From positions 20,690 through 51,812 of the forward strand of contig NMRA01001126.1 in assembly GCA_002633005.1 (NCBI GenBank): DNA of 31,123 nt, given 5' to 3'. The stretch is from Phoronis australis. Taxonomy: Eukaryota; Phoronida; Phoronidae. Positions 21,571 to 31,123 of this stretch are shown piece by piece (the first letter of the stretch is position 1; the number at the start of each line of letters is the position of its first letter). A program made the position numbers and the translations under genes. A model generated the notes under the pieces. That model worked only from the letters and a program-made list of their open reading frames with translations, was not told the origin of the DNA and made no database searches.

Positions 21571-21695
21571 TTTTCCTTCGTGGCGGCGTATGGCAACGAC
21601 CCAACGCTTCCGAATCTCAACGTCCTTAAGGATTGTAAACAGACAGTTGCATGCCCGTATTATTTCGAGCCGCAACGCGGAATACACTGAACCAT
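21571..21695 (-). pseudogene. THAP zinc-finger domain remnant (stop and frameshift)
   Basis: Reading - from the ATG at 21695 gives MVQCIPRCGSK, then TAA (21662-21660), then YGHATVCLQS. After a shift of frame near 21628 the sequence continues KDVEIRKRWVVAIRRHEGK. This is the start of a THAP domain: the C-x(2-4)-C zinc ligands, the segment before the conserved FPxD, and the conserved W in RKRW followed by AIRR. About four bases seem to be missing where F-P should be. The C-x2-H half is not seen downstream, perhaps because it lay in another exon. THAP domains are DNA-binding modules of chromatin factors and of P-element-like transposases; either origin is possible. The two lesions make this copy inactive. 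Confidence 0.75.
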
Positions 21696-21948
21696 GCCAA
21701 TAAGCCAACAGAGCTATCGTAGCGAGTCTCGTTTTGGAACGCGCCTCCTATCGGCGTGAATTAGCACCGCTACATCCGGTTGCGTTAGTCTCCTGCACAG
21801 ACCCTCGAGGTTGGTTGGGGTCTGCTACAGCGCACTTTTCCATATGCATTCTTGGAATATCATTGGCTGTTCCAATTTCAAGAAACAAGGCATTCTATTG
21901 GTCGGTTGAATAATAGGTCAAACTAGTTCACCAATATGGCGACTTCCA
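21696..21948. promoter_or_regulatory. CpG-rich, possibly bidirectional promoter with a candidate first exon
   Basis: This stretch is richer in CpG than its surroundings and lies between the - strand THAP start (21695) and a + strand ATG (21936). ATTGG boxes lie near 21863 and 21896. The ATG sits in a YY1-like CCAATATGGCGAC and is followed after 13 nt by a donor-like GTAAGG (21949), so a very short first coding exon (M-A-T-S, phase 1) is possible. I could not find its continuation. Confidence 0.35.
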
Positions 21949-24766
21949 GTAAGGGAATGTCGATGGATTTACAGCTATTTAAATCTCTCTGTTCTCGTCA
22001 AACTCCCGCATTTCAAAGCTAACGAGCCAAGAAATACATCACCAGTAACGTATACGAAACATTTAATGATAATTGTTATCTTGTATGCTATGCTGTATTC
22101 TGAATTGATGTGATTTTTTACGAAATAATTTGTGGAAGAGGATAGCCATTAGCTGATTAGGCCATCACAACAACAGTCATTGTAGGCACACTATAGCACC
22201 GAATAGCGGGAAAGGAGTAGCTGATTGCGTCGTGGCCACGGGAAATTGTCTCGATCTTTTCAGAGCACACCCTCTGGTATGTTAACATGTTCATGTACGT
22301 TATGTAAGCTCTCGTCATTACCGTGAAGGTTGAATTATTGGGTCACATAAGGATATATGCTGAAATACTGCTATCATGACAATGACATTGACATTGTAAT
22401 GTATAATACACTGGCACACTTGTCACTACCCACAGAAGTTAGGAGCAGAAAATACAGTCAATGGTCCTAAACACACAAACATTAACCAGTCTAGCAATAG
22501 TTTTATAATGACTGACATCGCTTTTGGTGGTGCCATTCAGCAGTGCCTCTGACTGCCGTACGGAGTATTCAGTTATTTCAGAGGGCGTTTGTTGCTGTGA
22601 AATTAGGATTATACACACTATTTTGTATAGTCAGCAAGATAAAACCTCAACCTTTTTTGAGTTGGCACAGTGATTAAAAACTGACCCATTTTGGTGAGAG
22701 CCCCGATGGATTAGTCAACTTTTCTGATAACATAATTATGCAAAGTTATTATTTACAGGGAATTGAATTTCAGCAAAAAGCTCTCTGGGCTGTATTCTTT
22801 TTAAAACAACAAACCTCAGTTGCATATGAAACCTTCAGTGGTTTTGGTGCTAAAATGGATCATTTTATACACTTCCAACCAAAAAGTAAATATTTTTGTG
22901 TGGAATTTATTTGGAGATTCACCCTTTCGTGACTTTTGCAATGCCCGAGTCAATGGTCAGAGTGTCACATTTGGTCATATGAAATCTATGCAAGTCTCCT
23001 CTCTCCTGGACCCCGACTCGTCGACTGTTTCATTTTTTCTTTCCACGTTCACATGATGTCAAGTGTTGTAGAGTGTGCAACAATCATCTATCAATTTCAG
23101 TTTAATTGCAAAACAAGATCTCAGAACCATTCTAAAACATTCTGAAACTACTAAGGTTCGCTGTAATCAAAACATCCTGAAGTTAAACATTGTAAACAAG
23201 CGAACTTTAAAAACCTGGTTCGTTAAATTGACTACTAGTTGCAAAAACATGTCACATTTCAAAATTGGGAGCTCAGGGTACTTCAAAGAGTTTAAGCTGG
23301 GTCACTAAACCCAAATTGACGATTTCTTGTGTGTTACTTGGGTTGGATTGTTATCCAGGCAATAGTCACTCACTGGCAATCCAAATTTTGAGAACAAGTT
23401 TTAATGCCTGCTATTCAGTGAAAAACAGGTTCCTGTTATACAGTAGAAAACACAGGCTCTCAAAGTGGGGGGTGCCCTGTATGTTACTATTACAATTATG
23501 TTTTGCTCAGTGTTTTGAGCAACATGCAAGTGTTTCATTCTTGTGGTTATGATCTACATAATACAGCAGTGATTTTAGTCAACATTTCGGTCTTTTCGAA
23601 CAGTTATTCAAAATTTCAAATTTGACTCTTACTGAGGGGCCCTCCTCGTGGCAAGAGTTGGGCTGTGTGAAATACTTCAGGACATTCGCACTGGCAAACA
23701 CCCTCACGTTGACAGCATTAATGTGTTCCTAGAAATAGTATACTCATAAGCTACAAAACACAACATGCCAAGAAATTTATCTAACCATTGGGAACCTTAT
23801 TTTGCTGATATATTGATTAGAATTATGGTTTAGTTTAGCGATAGACTGAAGTACTAAGTCTGGGCCTTAATATAGCCGTGGGCGCAAAACAGGGCTATCC
23901 CCTGCTCATAACAAACCCTTCCCCTGACAGAAACTCATTTCAGTTTTGTTCTTGCCTAGCTTCCCTGTCCCTGTCCCCTGTTCATGCAGTGCCTCCAAGT
24001 TGCCTCACATTACAGTCATTTGTTGCCAACAATTTCAAGTTAAGCTAACTCTTGAATAATTCTGACTACACCAGTGTTGCTATGGGAATAGGTTACTAAA
24101 GACCCGCTGCCATTCAAGTTGTACATTCACTGCCTTGTGAAAGCATAAACCTTTATGAAATTAACACCTGGGCCCTGGGTTTCAACTTTTTACTCAGAAT
24201 TATTTTTGTTATTTTCTATTCTAGTTTTGTTTGAACTCGAGATAAGTTTCTTTTATTCTGTACTTGAGTGCTTATTGATGGCAATTAATGATCCTTGCAT
24301 TAGAGCTAAAAGTTTCAGTCTGAGTTCGAGGTTTTGCTAGAAATCTTGAGTTTTTACTCAAATTTTAGCTCGAATCTAGTGGTCATTAAGTACTATCTTG
24401 AACTCGCAAGAAAGTGGACTAGAAGTGACAAAAACAATTTCGAGTTCGATTTGCATTGAAAGTTTCACTCTATAGGTGTATTCCCAAAACATGACGGCAT
24501 AATCCCTATTCAAGGTTTAAATCAATCCATAGAAGACTGGGCTAGAATCTGTTTAGCCTAAAAAGCATTTAAATGCTATGTGGAGAATAATAAAACATCT
24601 GTACTAAACTGTGTTTAAAAGAATGGAACCTTTTGAAGTTCTTTATCCACAAATTGTACCATTTTTTCAAGCTGCTATTAACCCAACCTCTTTTTAGAAC
24701 CGTCATGTAACAATATAAGATTGGTCTGGTACAAACAATGTTATTTTTGGCCAAATTAGTAGCAAA
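21949..24766. other. intergenic stretch, no supported gene
   Basis: AT-rich with short unrelated frames. It contains one more X-box-like GTTGCTATGGGAAT (24076-24089) and a weak hairpin TTGGATTG/CAATCCAA (23343-23384). A group of GAACTCG/GAGTTCGA words occurs at about 24230-24450. Nothing coding is recognisable. Confidence 0.45.
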
Positions 24767-24846
24767 AATCACAAGCACTCATGAAGATTGGCATTGGATT
24801 TGGATACTAGTGTCTGATGTCAATCTTCATGTGTGTGCTCGTGATT
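24767..24846. other. 80-nt imperfect hairpin of precursor-miRNA size
   Basis: AATCAC (24767-24772) pairs with GTGATT, AGCAC with GTGCT and CATGAAGATTG with CAATCTTCATG, followed by one G-U and CAT/ATG. That gives about 26 pairs with one mismatch, one small bulge and a 22-nt loop (24795-24816). Size and pairing suit a microRNA precursor, but also the core of a small foldback element. The sequence cannot show transcription. Confidence 0.45.
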
Positions 24847-26012
24847 AGACTCTTGATCTCGTACTGTTCCTTACTGAGATTACATGTGGGTATTGGCTGC
24901 GGTTGAACTGATAGTTTGTTATTGCTTAAGGCCTGGTGCAATAGCCATGGCTTTGAGCAATAAAAAAGTTTGAATTCTTCCAAGTCCACTAAGGAACAAG
25001 TTGAGGCAGGGATATATACAGGGCTTGGAATTTTCTTTTTTTTGTTTTGATTTCCTCTTATTCGATTTCCAGCTTCTTTTTATCATCATGTTTTGGCTTG
25101 ATTCATGCAGAAACATTTATTTCGGTATAATTTTACAACACAAAAGTATTTTTATCACACAAGCCTACATGTATTTGTGAAATGATAGATCACCTGGAAA
25201 ATTTTCCTCTTATAGTGATCCCAATTCCTGTACATAGTGGTAAGTTGTTCAGATCAAAATTTATTCTTGTTCACATAAGACGCATTTATAGCAACTTTAA
25301 GGGATTTAATTCGAAGGAAATCTGGAAGCTAGAAGACACCATCTGATAAGCGCATTCTGAAATCAACAATTGTGCTTGTACTTTCCAAGATGTTCAACAC
25401 ACATTGTTAGGTATAGGGATAGGGTTCATTCCACCATCCTTAAGTTTTCAGAGTATCCTTCTAAAACCATTATAAGGGGGTACTCCCACAGGTTTATACA
25501 AGACGTTAAAAACACTGCAAATCACGTGATTTTCGATCTTGACAATAATAGGCTAACTGAAGTCCGCACACATGCAGAGAGCGTTCATCTACTAAGAGGA
25601 ATTTGAAGTTACGAAAACACCCGAGGTGTTCTGGATGCCCTTGGAAGTTAATGCTTTCAGTGCATGCTCGAACTTTTGGACATTATGGCCAATCATTCTC
25701 CATTAAGTTTGATAATCACGCAGGTTAAATTCACCTCCAATGAGAAATTTGAGGCCCCGAATATACCCAAGGTGATCTGAATGGCTTAGGACCCTCAAGT
25801 TGTGCGGGGTCCCACCTCAAAAAAGAAATGAGGAAGAAGAAATTAGTATGTCAACGAGGGGAGGGGTGTAGCTTGAGAATTGTGGCTACCTGGAGGGTCG
25901 AAAGTTGTGGTGTTCTAGGGGGTGAATACTGTGTAGGGGGGACTGCCTAAAATTCTCCCAGATTCCATTTGGCAGTTTGGGGGTGCAAATGTCTGACGGG
26001 CAAAATACTCTG

Positions 26013-26037
26013 CCCTTGCCCCTACCCCCGTCCCCCC
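26013..26037 (-). other. potential G-quadruplex on the - strand
   Basis: Four C-runs on the + strand (CCC-TTG-CCCC-TA-CCCCC-GT-CCCCCC) give four G-runs of at least three on the - strand with loops of 2-3 nt. It lies only 7 bp before the palindrome at 26045-26100. Confidence 0.6.
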
Positions 26038-26044
26038 TAACTCA

Positions 26045-26100
26045 AAATCCTGGATCATCCCCTGCTGTAAGATCTTACATCAGGGGAGGATCCAGGATTT
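26045..26100. repeat. loopless palindrome with 28-bp arms
   Basis: The arms 26045-26072 and 26073-26100 are inverted copies with two mismatches, centred on AGATCT. Each outer end reads AAATCCTGGATC on one strand. The G-rich sequence to the left (25860-26037) continues the same repeat-like character, so this looks like the end of a mobile repeat, perhaps two copies tail to tail. Confidence 0.8.
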
Positions 26101-26443
26101 CGGGGCGTTTTCAATTCATAAAAAGCGTTCAAACAATGAAACTGTAAAAATGGCAAGTGAAAATAGTGAAGCCATTGTTAATTCAGGTTTATTTTCCTAA
26201 TAAGGAATCTATAATTACTTGATTTTACTTCAGTTTGTTGGTAATATCACAATATATAAACAGCTACCTCACCAGAGAGTTCCCCCCGACCGCAAACGCG
26301 AACCAGACGCAAAATAACTTTTTACTCTCGCGACACTTAGCGACCTGATAACGTAATACCGGATGTCATCATGCGCAGAGCAAACTTCTTGGTTAAAAAT
26401 TGCCAGCTGAGAGCCAATGAAAACCATTGTTCTAGTGCGCTGT

Positions 26444-26537
26444 ACCTGGGCCTTCACGAGCAATCCCTGACGTCAGCTTGTGAGGCCCGGGAACCAGGTT
26501 ACCGGTTATGTAGGACCAATGAGCTATATGTATAAAG
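26444..26537 (+). promoter_or_regulatory. promoter-like block: CRE in an inverted repeat, CCAAT and TATA boxes
   Basis: TGACGTCA (26468-26475), CCAAT (26516-26520) and TATAAAG (26531-26537) lie in promoter order. An imperfect inverted repeat (arms 26444-26461 and 26476-26499) surrounds the CRE. CpGs are frequent from 26280 to 26590, with an ETS-like CCGGATG and an NRF1-like half ATGCGCA near 26360-26375. Transcription would start near 26562, before an ATG at 26594 that opens only 20 codons. No known gene follows. Confidence 0.4.
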
Positions 26538-26656
26538 ACGACACGATTATACTCGCAAGCCAGACAGCGCGTGACACGTGGTCCGCCGCATTGATGATGA
26601 ATGCTATGGAAACAAAGCACGGTGGCCTTATGGAAGCATGGGAATTTTTAGAATAA

Positions 26657-27990
26657 AATTTGTAATTTTAAATACTAACGAGGATTTGAAATATTGGTAA
26701 TATAAAGTAATGTAAACCTGTGACCCACGCATTGCGTAAACGGTCATATAAGCCATTGCAAAGACAGTCACTGAAATGAAAAATATAAAAAATGATATTA
26801 TACAGTCATTAACCTTTTTCGTCGTTATAATTGCATAGTACCTATTTTTCAGTTGTTTATAAACAGACAAGACGATCAGTTGTCAAGGGGGCCGCTCTCG
26901 GGCGCTCCATTACATCACTGCATTCCCAAAGCCACTTGATTTATCCTAAAAATCCGCTTTGGAAATCGATGAGCATACAAACAACAGTATGCATGCATGT
27001 AAAGTCGTGTGATTGTATACAACAGTTGTCCAATGGAACTGTAAATGTTTGTGTACATGTACATGTGCATATTCGGAATTGAGGGCATAGGCCGGTTTGA
27101 ATAAAAGTTGAGAGCAAACTTTTGCAAAACGATAGATTTGTAGAAACTGATATGTTAACATTAAGTATTTCCATGAAAAAAGAAGAATGTATGACATCAA
27201 AAACACCCTGTACTGGTTGGTAAGACACGCACATATACATCGGTTAGCCGCGTGTGCCTGTGAACACCACTGCTTGGGCGGCCGAAGCCGGAGGTCGAAG
27301 TATGCATTTTGCATAAGCCCAATTTCCCGATAGGTGATTGGAATTGTCTACTTCAGGTTATACCAAGGAATAATAATTTCACTAATATGCAGACGTTTTT
27401 TCAAAAAGTGAAACGCATGTAAGGGGTGCTGAGGTGTCTCAAGGAAAATTACTTCAGTGATACGCTCTTTTTCTATAACTATCTGGTATTACAAGTCCTA
27501 ATACCTAATTCATTTTAGCGTGGTGAACTGGTAATTTGCACAGTTTGAAACGACATGGTCTCACAGTTCAAACAGTTGTGTCAAAAATGTACGAAACTAT
27601 AAATGAACTTTGTAAAAGTGATTGTTTTTTTGAAAATAAGAAGCCTGTAGAATTATATTTTTGAGTTTTTATCAGTCTGTCATTAGTTGCGTCACGTGAC
27701 CATGTCTTTTTAGTAAAAATTTGTAATAAGAAAGGTACGTTGATAGCAAAAATACGGTATCAATAATACGACCAAGTGTTACCGGTCAAAAGAGGTCACA
27801 AAGACCCTGTTATTGTTTTCTATGTTATAATTTCGTTTTCGTTAAATCCTACTTTTGATGTTTTTCATGAAATTCACCAGTCTTATTTCTGAGAACACCT
27901 CATTCAAAATGGAACATTCTAAAACAGTTGGGCACTAGTGCATAAATTATAGTATAAATGTAGTTCGGTGGCAGCCCTTCATTGACACAC
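26657..27990. other. intergenic stretch, no supported gene
   Basis: A 23-nt alternating purine-pyrimidine tract lies at 27050-27072. Sequence at about 27735-27880 resembles the interior of the TTAA-flanked element at 29653-30463 (for example TAGCAAAAATA and TTCACCAGT), so a relic of the same repeat family may lie here. Confidence 0.4.
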
Positions 27991-28300
27991 ACTTGGTTGA
28001 AGGCACGACTGCACTTTTTGTTAGACAATTTTCAATACTGTACTCTCTCGTAGTCTCTAAACAATCTCCTGTCTTCGGGCGTGCAGGTACATGTATGAAG
28101 CAAAACACTAAGAGACACAACAGACAAACAAGTTCAAATACTAGCTACGTTTCAACTTGTTTGTCCGTTGTTTCTCTTGGTGTTTTGCTTCATAGCTGCA
28201 CGCCTGAACATACAGGCAGGAGATTGCATAGGAACTACGATCGAGTATATAATACTGCAAGCTGTCTTTTAAAAATGCAGTCGTGCCGTCAACAAAGCCC
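27991..28300. mobile_element. ~310-bp loopless foldback palindrome
   Basis: The whole segment folds on itself around AGCT (28143-28146). The arms (about 27991-28142 and 28147-28300) are around 80% identical as inverted copies, sharing GGCACGACTGCA, CAATCTCCTG, GCGTGCAG, ATGAAGCAAAACAC and ACAAACAAGTT. Frames that run across it on both strands are by-products of the symmetry. It resembles a foldback or MITE element with no room for a transposase. No target-site duplication is clear. Confidence 0.8.
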
Positions 28301-29217
28301 AGTATCTGAAAGTTTGGTATGAATCCGATCATGCATTTCTGTACCAATTTTGGACATTTTTGTACGGTCCAAGATAGCCTTAAAAACGGCAATAAACCCG
28401 CCTTGGCGTTATAAAAACTAATTTTCGATTACCACTTACCGCTTTGAAAGTGACCGGTCTCAAAGTGTCCTTAATTTAAATAGACCAGAATTTGCAATTT
28501 GCCTTGTTAAGGGCGGCATACACTGTATCGTTCACTTGCCAGCTATGGTCCCGAGGAATAACGAGCTGTCAAAAATTAATTCTCATATGAGTTAGGTAAC
28601 ACATTGGCGTCAATTTCGAAGCCATATAGTTCCTGGGTCGAAGGATACGGGAGGCTTCTGACACCACTTCTGCGATCAATTTGGGAGAAACGATTTTGTT
28701 TTGATGTTTTTGTATCACAAACCACCGTTAGGACATGCATCACGTGGATCTCTTCATGATTAATATTTATTACGAGTACTAGTAAGACCGGCCCTCATTT
28801 GTGAGTTTACTTTGTCGGTTAAAAATAGACGTATTGGATGAAAAATCCAAATTTTGGAAGCTTGTACATGTAAGACATGTTCTAGTTTCCACTCCAAACA
28901 ATCCAAACACTAGTCTAACTGATTAATGAATAGCAAAGGGAATTCTTTGGTCAGCACTGCTGTCAATTTTTTTCTATTTTTAAGAAAAGATAATGTTTGC
29001 AAAAAATCACCGTCGATCTGAAGAAGAAACTAGCAGGAAATGGTCTGGGTCCATTTTCTGTAATGGAAAGTTGACCTGGAAATTGACCAATCGCATGGCA
29101 GGCTTCAATAAAATTATAGTAGAAGCGTGCGGCGTGATTGGCGGAATTTCGAGTCAGAGTATGAATAGAGTCTGAGGTCGGATATTTAGACCCAGGGCCG
29201 AACTTATTTAAATGCGG
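28301..29217. other. intergenic stretch, nothing recognised
   Basis: AT-rich DNA with short frames without known similarity, and one TACATGTA at 28865-28872. Confidence 0.45.
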
Positions 29218-29400
29218 ATAAAAACTCATATAAATGTATTAAATTTTACCACAAAGCATACGCTTTGTAAACTACATAGATCACTAACTGAAAGAGGGTG
29301 TTATCGTTACTGATAAAAAACTCATATGAATGCATTAAATGTTTATCACGAAGCTCAAGCTTTGTAAACTACATAGATCAAAGAGGGTATTATCTTTGCT
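29218..29400 (+). repeat. 95-bp tandem duplication with a conserved internal hairpin
   Basis: The units start at 29218 and 29313 with ATAAAAA-CTCATAT and share TTTGTAAACTACATAGATCA and AAAGAGGGT. In both, a small hairpin is kept although its bases differ: ACAAAGC/GCTTTGT in the first, ACGAAGCT/AGCTTTGT (one G-U) in the second. Confidence 0.75.
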
Positions 29401-29652
29401 GTGCTGTAAAAGCTAGTGCATAAAGTATTCCAGTCTACTCATGTTCGTGGTCGAATACCCTAAGAAACAGTATTGCGTTATTCGAAGTCGTTGCATTTTA
29501 GAAAATCATGACTTTTCAAGGTTTGAGTGAATGTTCAAACTTATAAATCTATTGTGCATTGCTTTCTTCGAATTATTGCGGCAAATATCTCTACGTTTGT
29601 TCGGTCATTTTCCTTTAGACTCGCTTTGAAGTGTACAACAGGAATAATTTAA

Positions 29653-30463
29653 GGTTATCTCCAACCTTATTTAGTGGCCTCCATTCTAACTCGTCTATCA
29701 AAATCCTAAGCTTTGTCAACTAGTAAAAGCTGAAAGAACAAAGACCAGGAAATATAAATATACTTTTTGTATTTATGTGCCGTAATTAGTTTTAAGTCAA
29801 AATTTCATTTTTAAGAAAAGTACATTCATAGCAAAAATAACCCCTGCGTTGATTGTAATGAAACCTTTTTTAAATGAAAACTTCACCAGTTACCTCAAAA
29901 ACGCTGTTAGGAATTTTCGATTAGTCTGTTCGTTTGGTTTCTATGACAAATCAACTCGCAAAACGTAAAAAATTGAAGTCGTATTCGTCTTTGTCACATT
30001 ACGCCAAAACTAGGCCTTTATATCAAAAATCCTAAAAGAGTTTTTGAGATTGATGACTAAATATTAAGTTTAGAAATTTTCAGCGAAATCCATCTAGACG
30101 TTTTCGAGAACTAGCGTTCCTAAGTTCAAATAAAGTCGATTTGCCGAAGCGGCGAGAAAAAGCCGATTAAACAGGGACAAGTGAAAATCTCGAAGTCTTC
30201 GGTTAATTATACGGTGAAAACTTGTTTTCGATAAACATAACCTATACAATCCTTAAATAACTTAGCTATTTCAACGTTCACTCGCAATGTCAACTGATTT
30301 TGCATTAAAACCTCAATAAGACGAATTATTCCCTGCCAACTTTTACTGTTGTTTATATATTTTGTATTTGAAGTTCCCTGAGAATGAAGGTAAGGTATTT
30401 TTCTAGACACAATTGAAATATTGTAAAAATGGACAATTTTTATGAATAAGGTTGGAGATAACG
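29653..30463. mobile_element. 811-bp TTAA-flanked terminal-inverted-repeat element (non-autonomous)
   Basis: The left end GGTTATCTCCAACCTTATT (29653-29671) and the right end AATAAGGTTGGAGATAACG (30445-30463) are 19-bp inverted repeats with one mismatch. TTAA stands immediately outside each (29649-29652 and 30464-30467). TTAA target-site duplications are typical of the piggyBac and Kolobok superfamilies. The interior has no transposase frame, so movement would need an enzyme from elsewhere. Its interior resembles sequence near 27735-27880. Confidence 0.8.
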
Positions 30464-30467
30464 TTAA

Positions 30468-31123
30468 ACGAACTTTTATTTTATTACCGAGACACTTGAA
30501 GAACCGAAAGTGAAACCGGGGTTATAGGTATTGCTGTTCACACAGTACTTGCCTGAGTTCTGTAAACGCAAGAATCTCGTGAAGGAAAATCACAAGCTTT
30601 GCTTGCAATACATGGGAATACCTCGCAAACACTTGCGTCATCTTGAGATTTCGTGCGGTTCTTTTACCTATGAACAGCAGGTCAGGCATTTTTTAACTTT
30701 TGTGAGATTGGTCGAATGAAAAATTCGCCCTTTTCAGAGACTGACAATTCGCATAAAATCTCTCTATACATACAATGAATATGAACATTTTGACGCAGTC
30801 GTAAAACACCAATCCTTTAAAAGCAATCACTGAAAATGTTTTTATCAGTTGATAAACTGTCATTGGCTTCTGCGCATGTGTTAACAAGATGGATCGTAAA
30901 AGAATCGGAGACAAAAGCGCACTTTAATGACTCTTATTACAGCAACACAAACAAGAATGGACAAGAAAAGGGAAACCAGGTATTATACATATAAAGCAAA
31001 ATTTATTTTAACAAATGAAATACATGTAATTCCTGGGCTCGTGACCAAAGGAAACATCTTGAATCTGAAAAACCCATGTCTTTACTAAGCTCACGTTCCT
31101 GACAGTCATTGTTAAATTGTAGT
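30468..31123. other. right-hand end of the window, no supported gene
   Basis: A 62-codon frame (30531-30719, + strand) resembles no family I know and lacks clear splice sites. The rest is AT-rich, with TACATGTA at 31021-31028. Confidence 0.4.

Noticed and set aside
27050-27072. A Z-DNA-forming tract
   Set aside because: The 23-nt alternating tract is mostly TA and CA/TG steps, which form Z-DNA poorly.
27993-28322. A 109-codon frame across the foldback palindrome
   Set aside because: It starts with TTG and follows from the palindrome; an overlapping frame on the other strand is equally open.

Overview
This is a window of AT-rich (roughly 37% G+C by eye), mostly non-coding nuclear DNA from an animal. 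The coding genes have GT-AG introns, the proteins are metazoan secretory-pathway types, and the spacers hold decayed LINE, THAP and inverted-repeat elements. The composition, the abundant TACATGTA palindrome and the two gene families fit a marine invertebrate (cnidarian, mollusc, hemichordate or amphioxus-like). The sequence alone does not decide which.

Two protein-coding genes are well supported. The first, on the + strand (11600-15946), has four exons that join to a 149-residue secreted protein: a signal peptide followed by two complete six-cysteine thyroglobulin type-1 domains, a thyropin-like architecture. The second, on the - strand (20352-19291), is an intronless gene for a 353-residue type II membrane glycosyltransferase of family GT31 (beta-1,3-galactosyl/N-acetylglucosaminyltransferase, brainiac-like). 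They face each other across about 3.3 kb. Both products would pass through the secretory pathway, but nothing shows that they act together.

The rest is regulatory-looking and repeat DNA. From left to right: a 52-bp tandem duplication (523-626); a compact promoter-like block with phased CRE half-sites, an octamer and a TATA box (928-985); the decayed 3' end of a LINE with a 3' stem-loop, followed by a tRNA-like T-arm/B-box (1096-2066); a 14-bp-arm YY1-like palindrome (2491-2521); two clusters of a GCGATCG-type motif in opposite orientation (4968-5416 and 7142-7248); a 60-bp inverted-repeat pair (7520-7965); a tandem duplication rich in GATGAC (9185-9524); and a YY1/CTCF-like/NRF1/ETS motif cluster (9905-10220).

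After the thyroglobulin-domain gene there is a degenerate array of RFX X-box motifs (16854-17606). After the glycosyltransferase come a THAP-domain pseudogene with a stop and a frameshift (21571-21695), in a CpG-rich, possibly bidirectional promoter; an imperfect hairpin of precursor-miRNA size (24767-24846); a palindrome beside a quadruplex motif (26013-26100); a CRE/CCAAT/TATA promoter-like block (26444-26537); a ~310-bp foldback palindrome (27991-28300); a 95-bp tandem duplication with a conserved hairpin (29218-29400); and a clean 811-bp TTAA-flanked terminal-inverted-repeat element (29653-30463).

I found no CRISPR array, operon, rRNA gene or intact tRNA gene, and no convincing new multi-gene system. 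The least explained signals are the X-box array, the GCGATCG clusters and the foldback elements.
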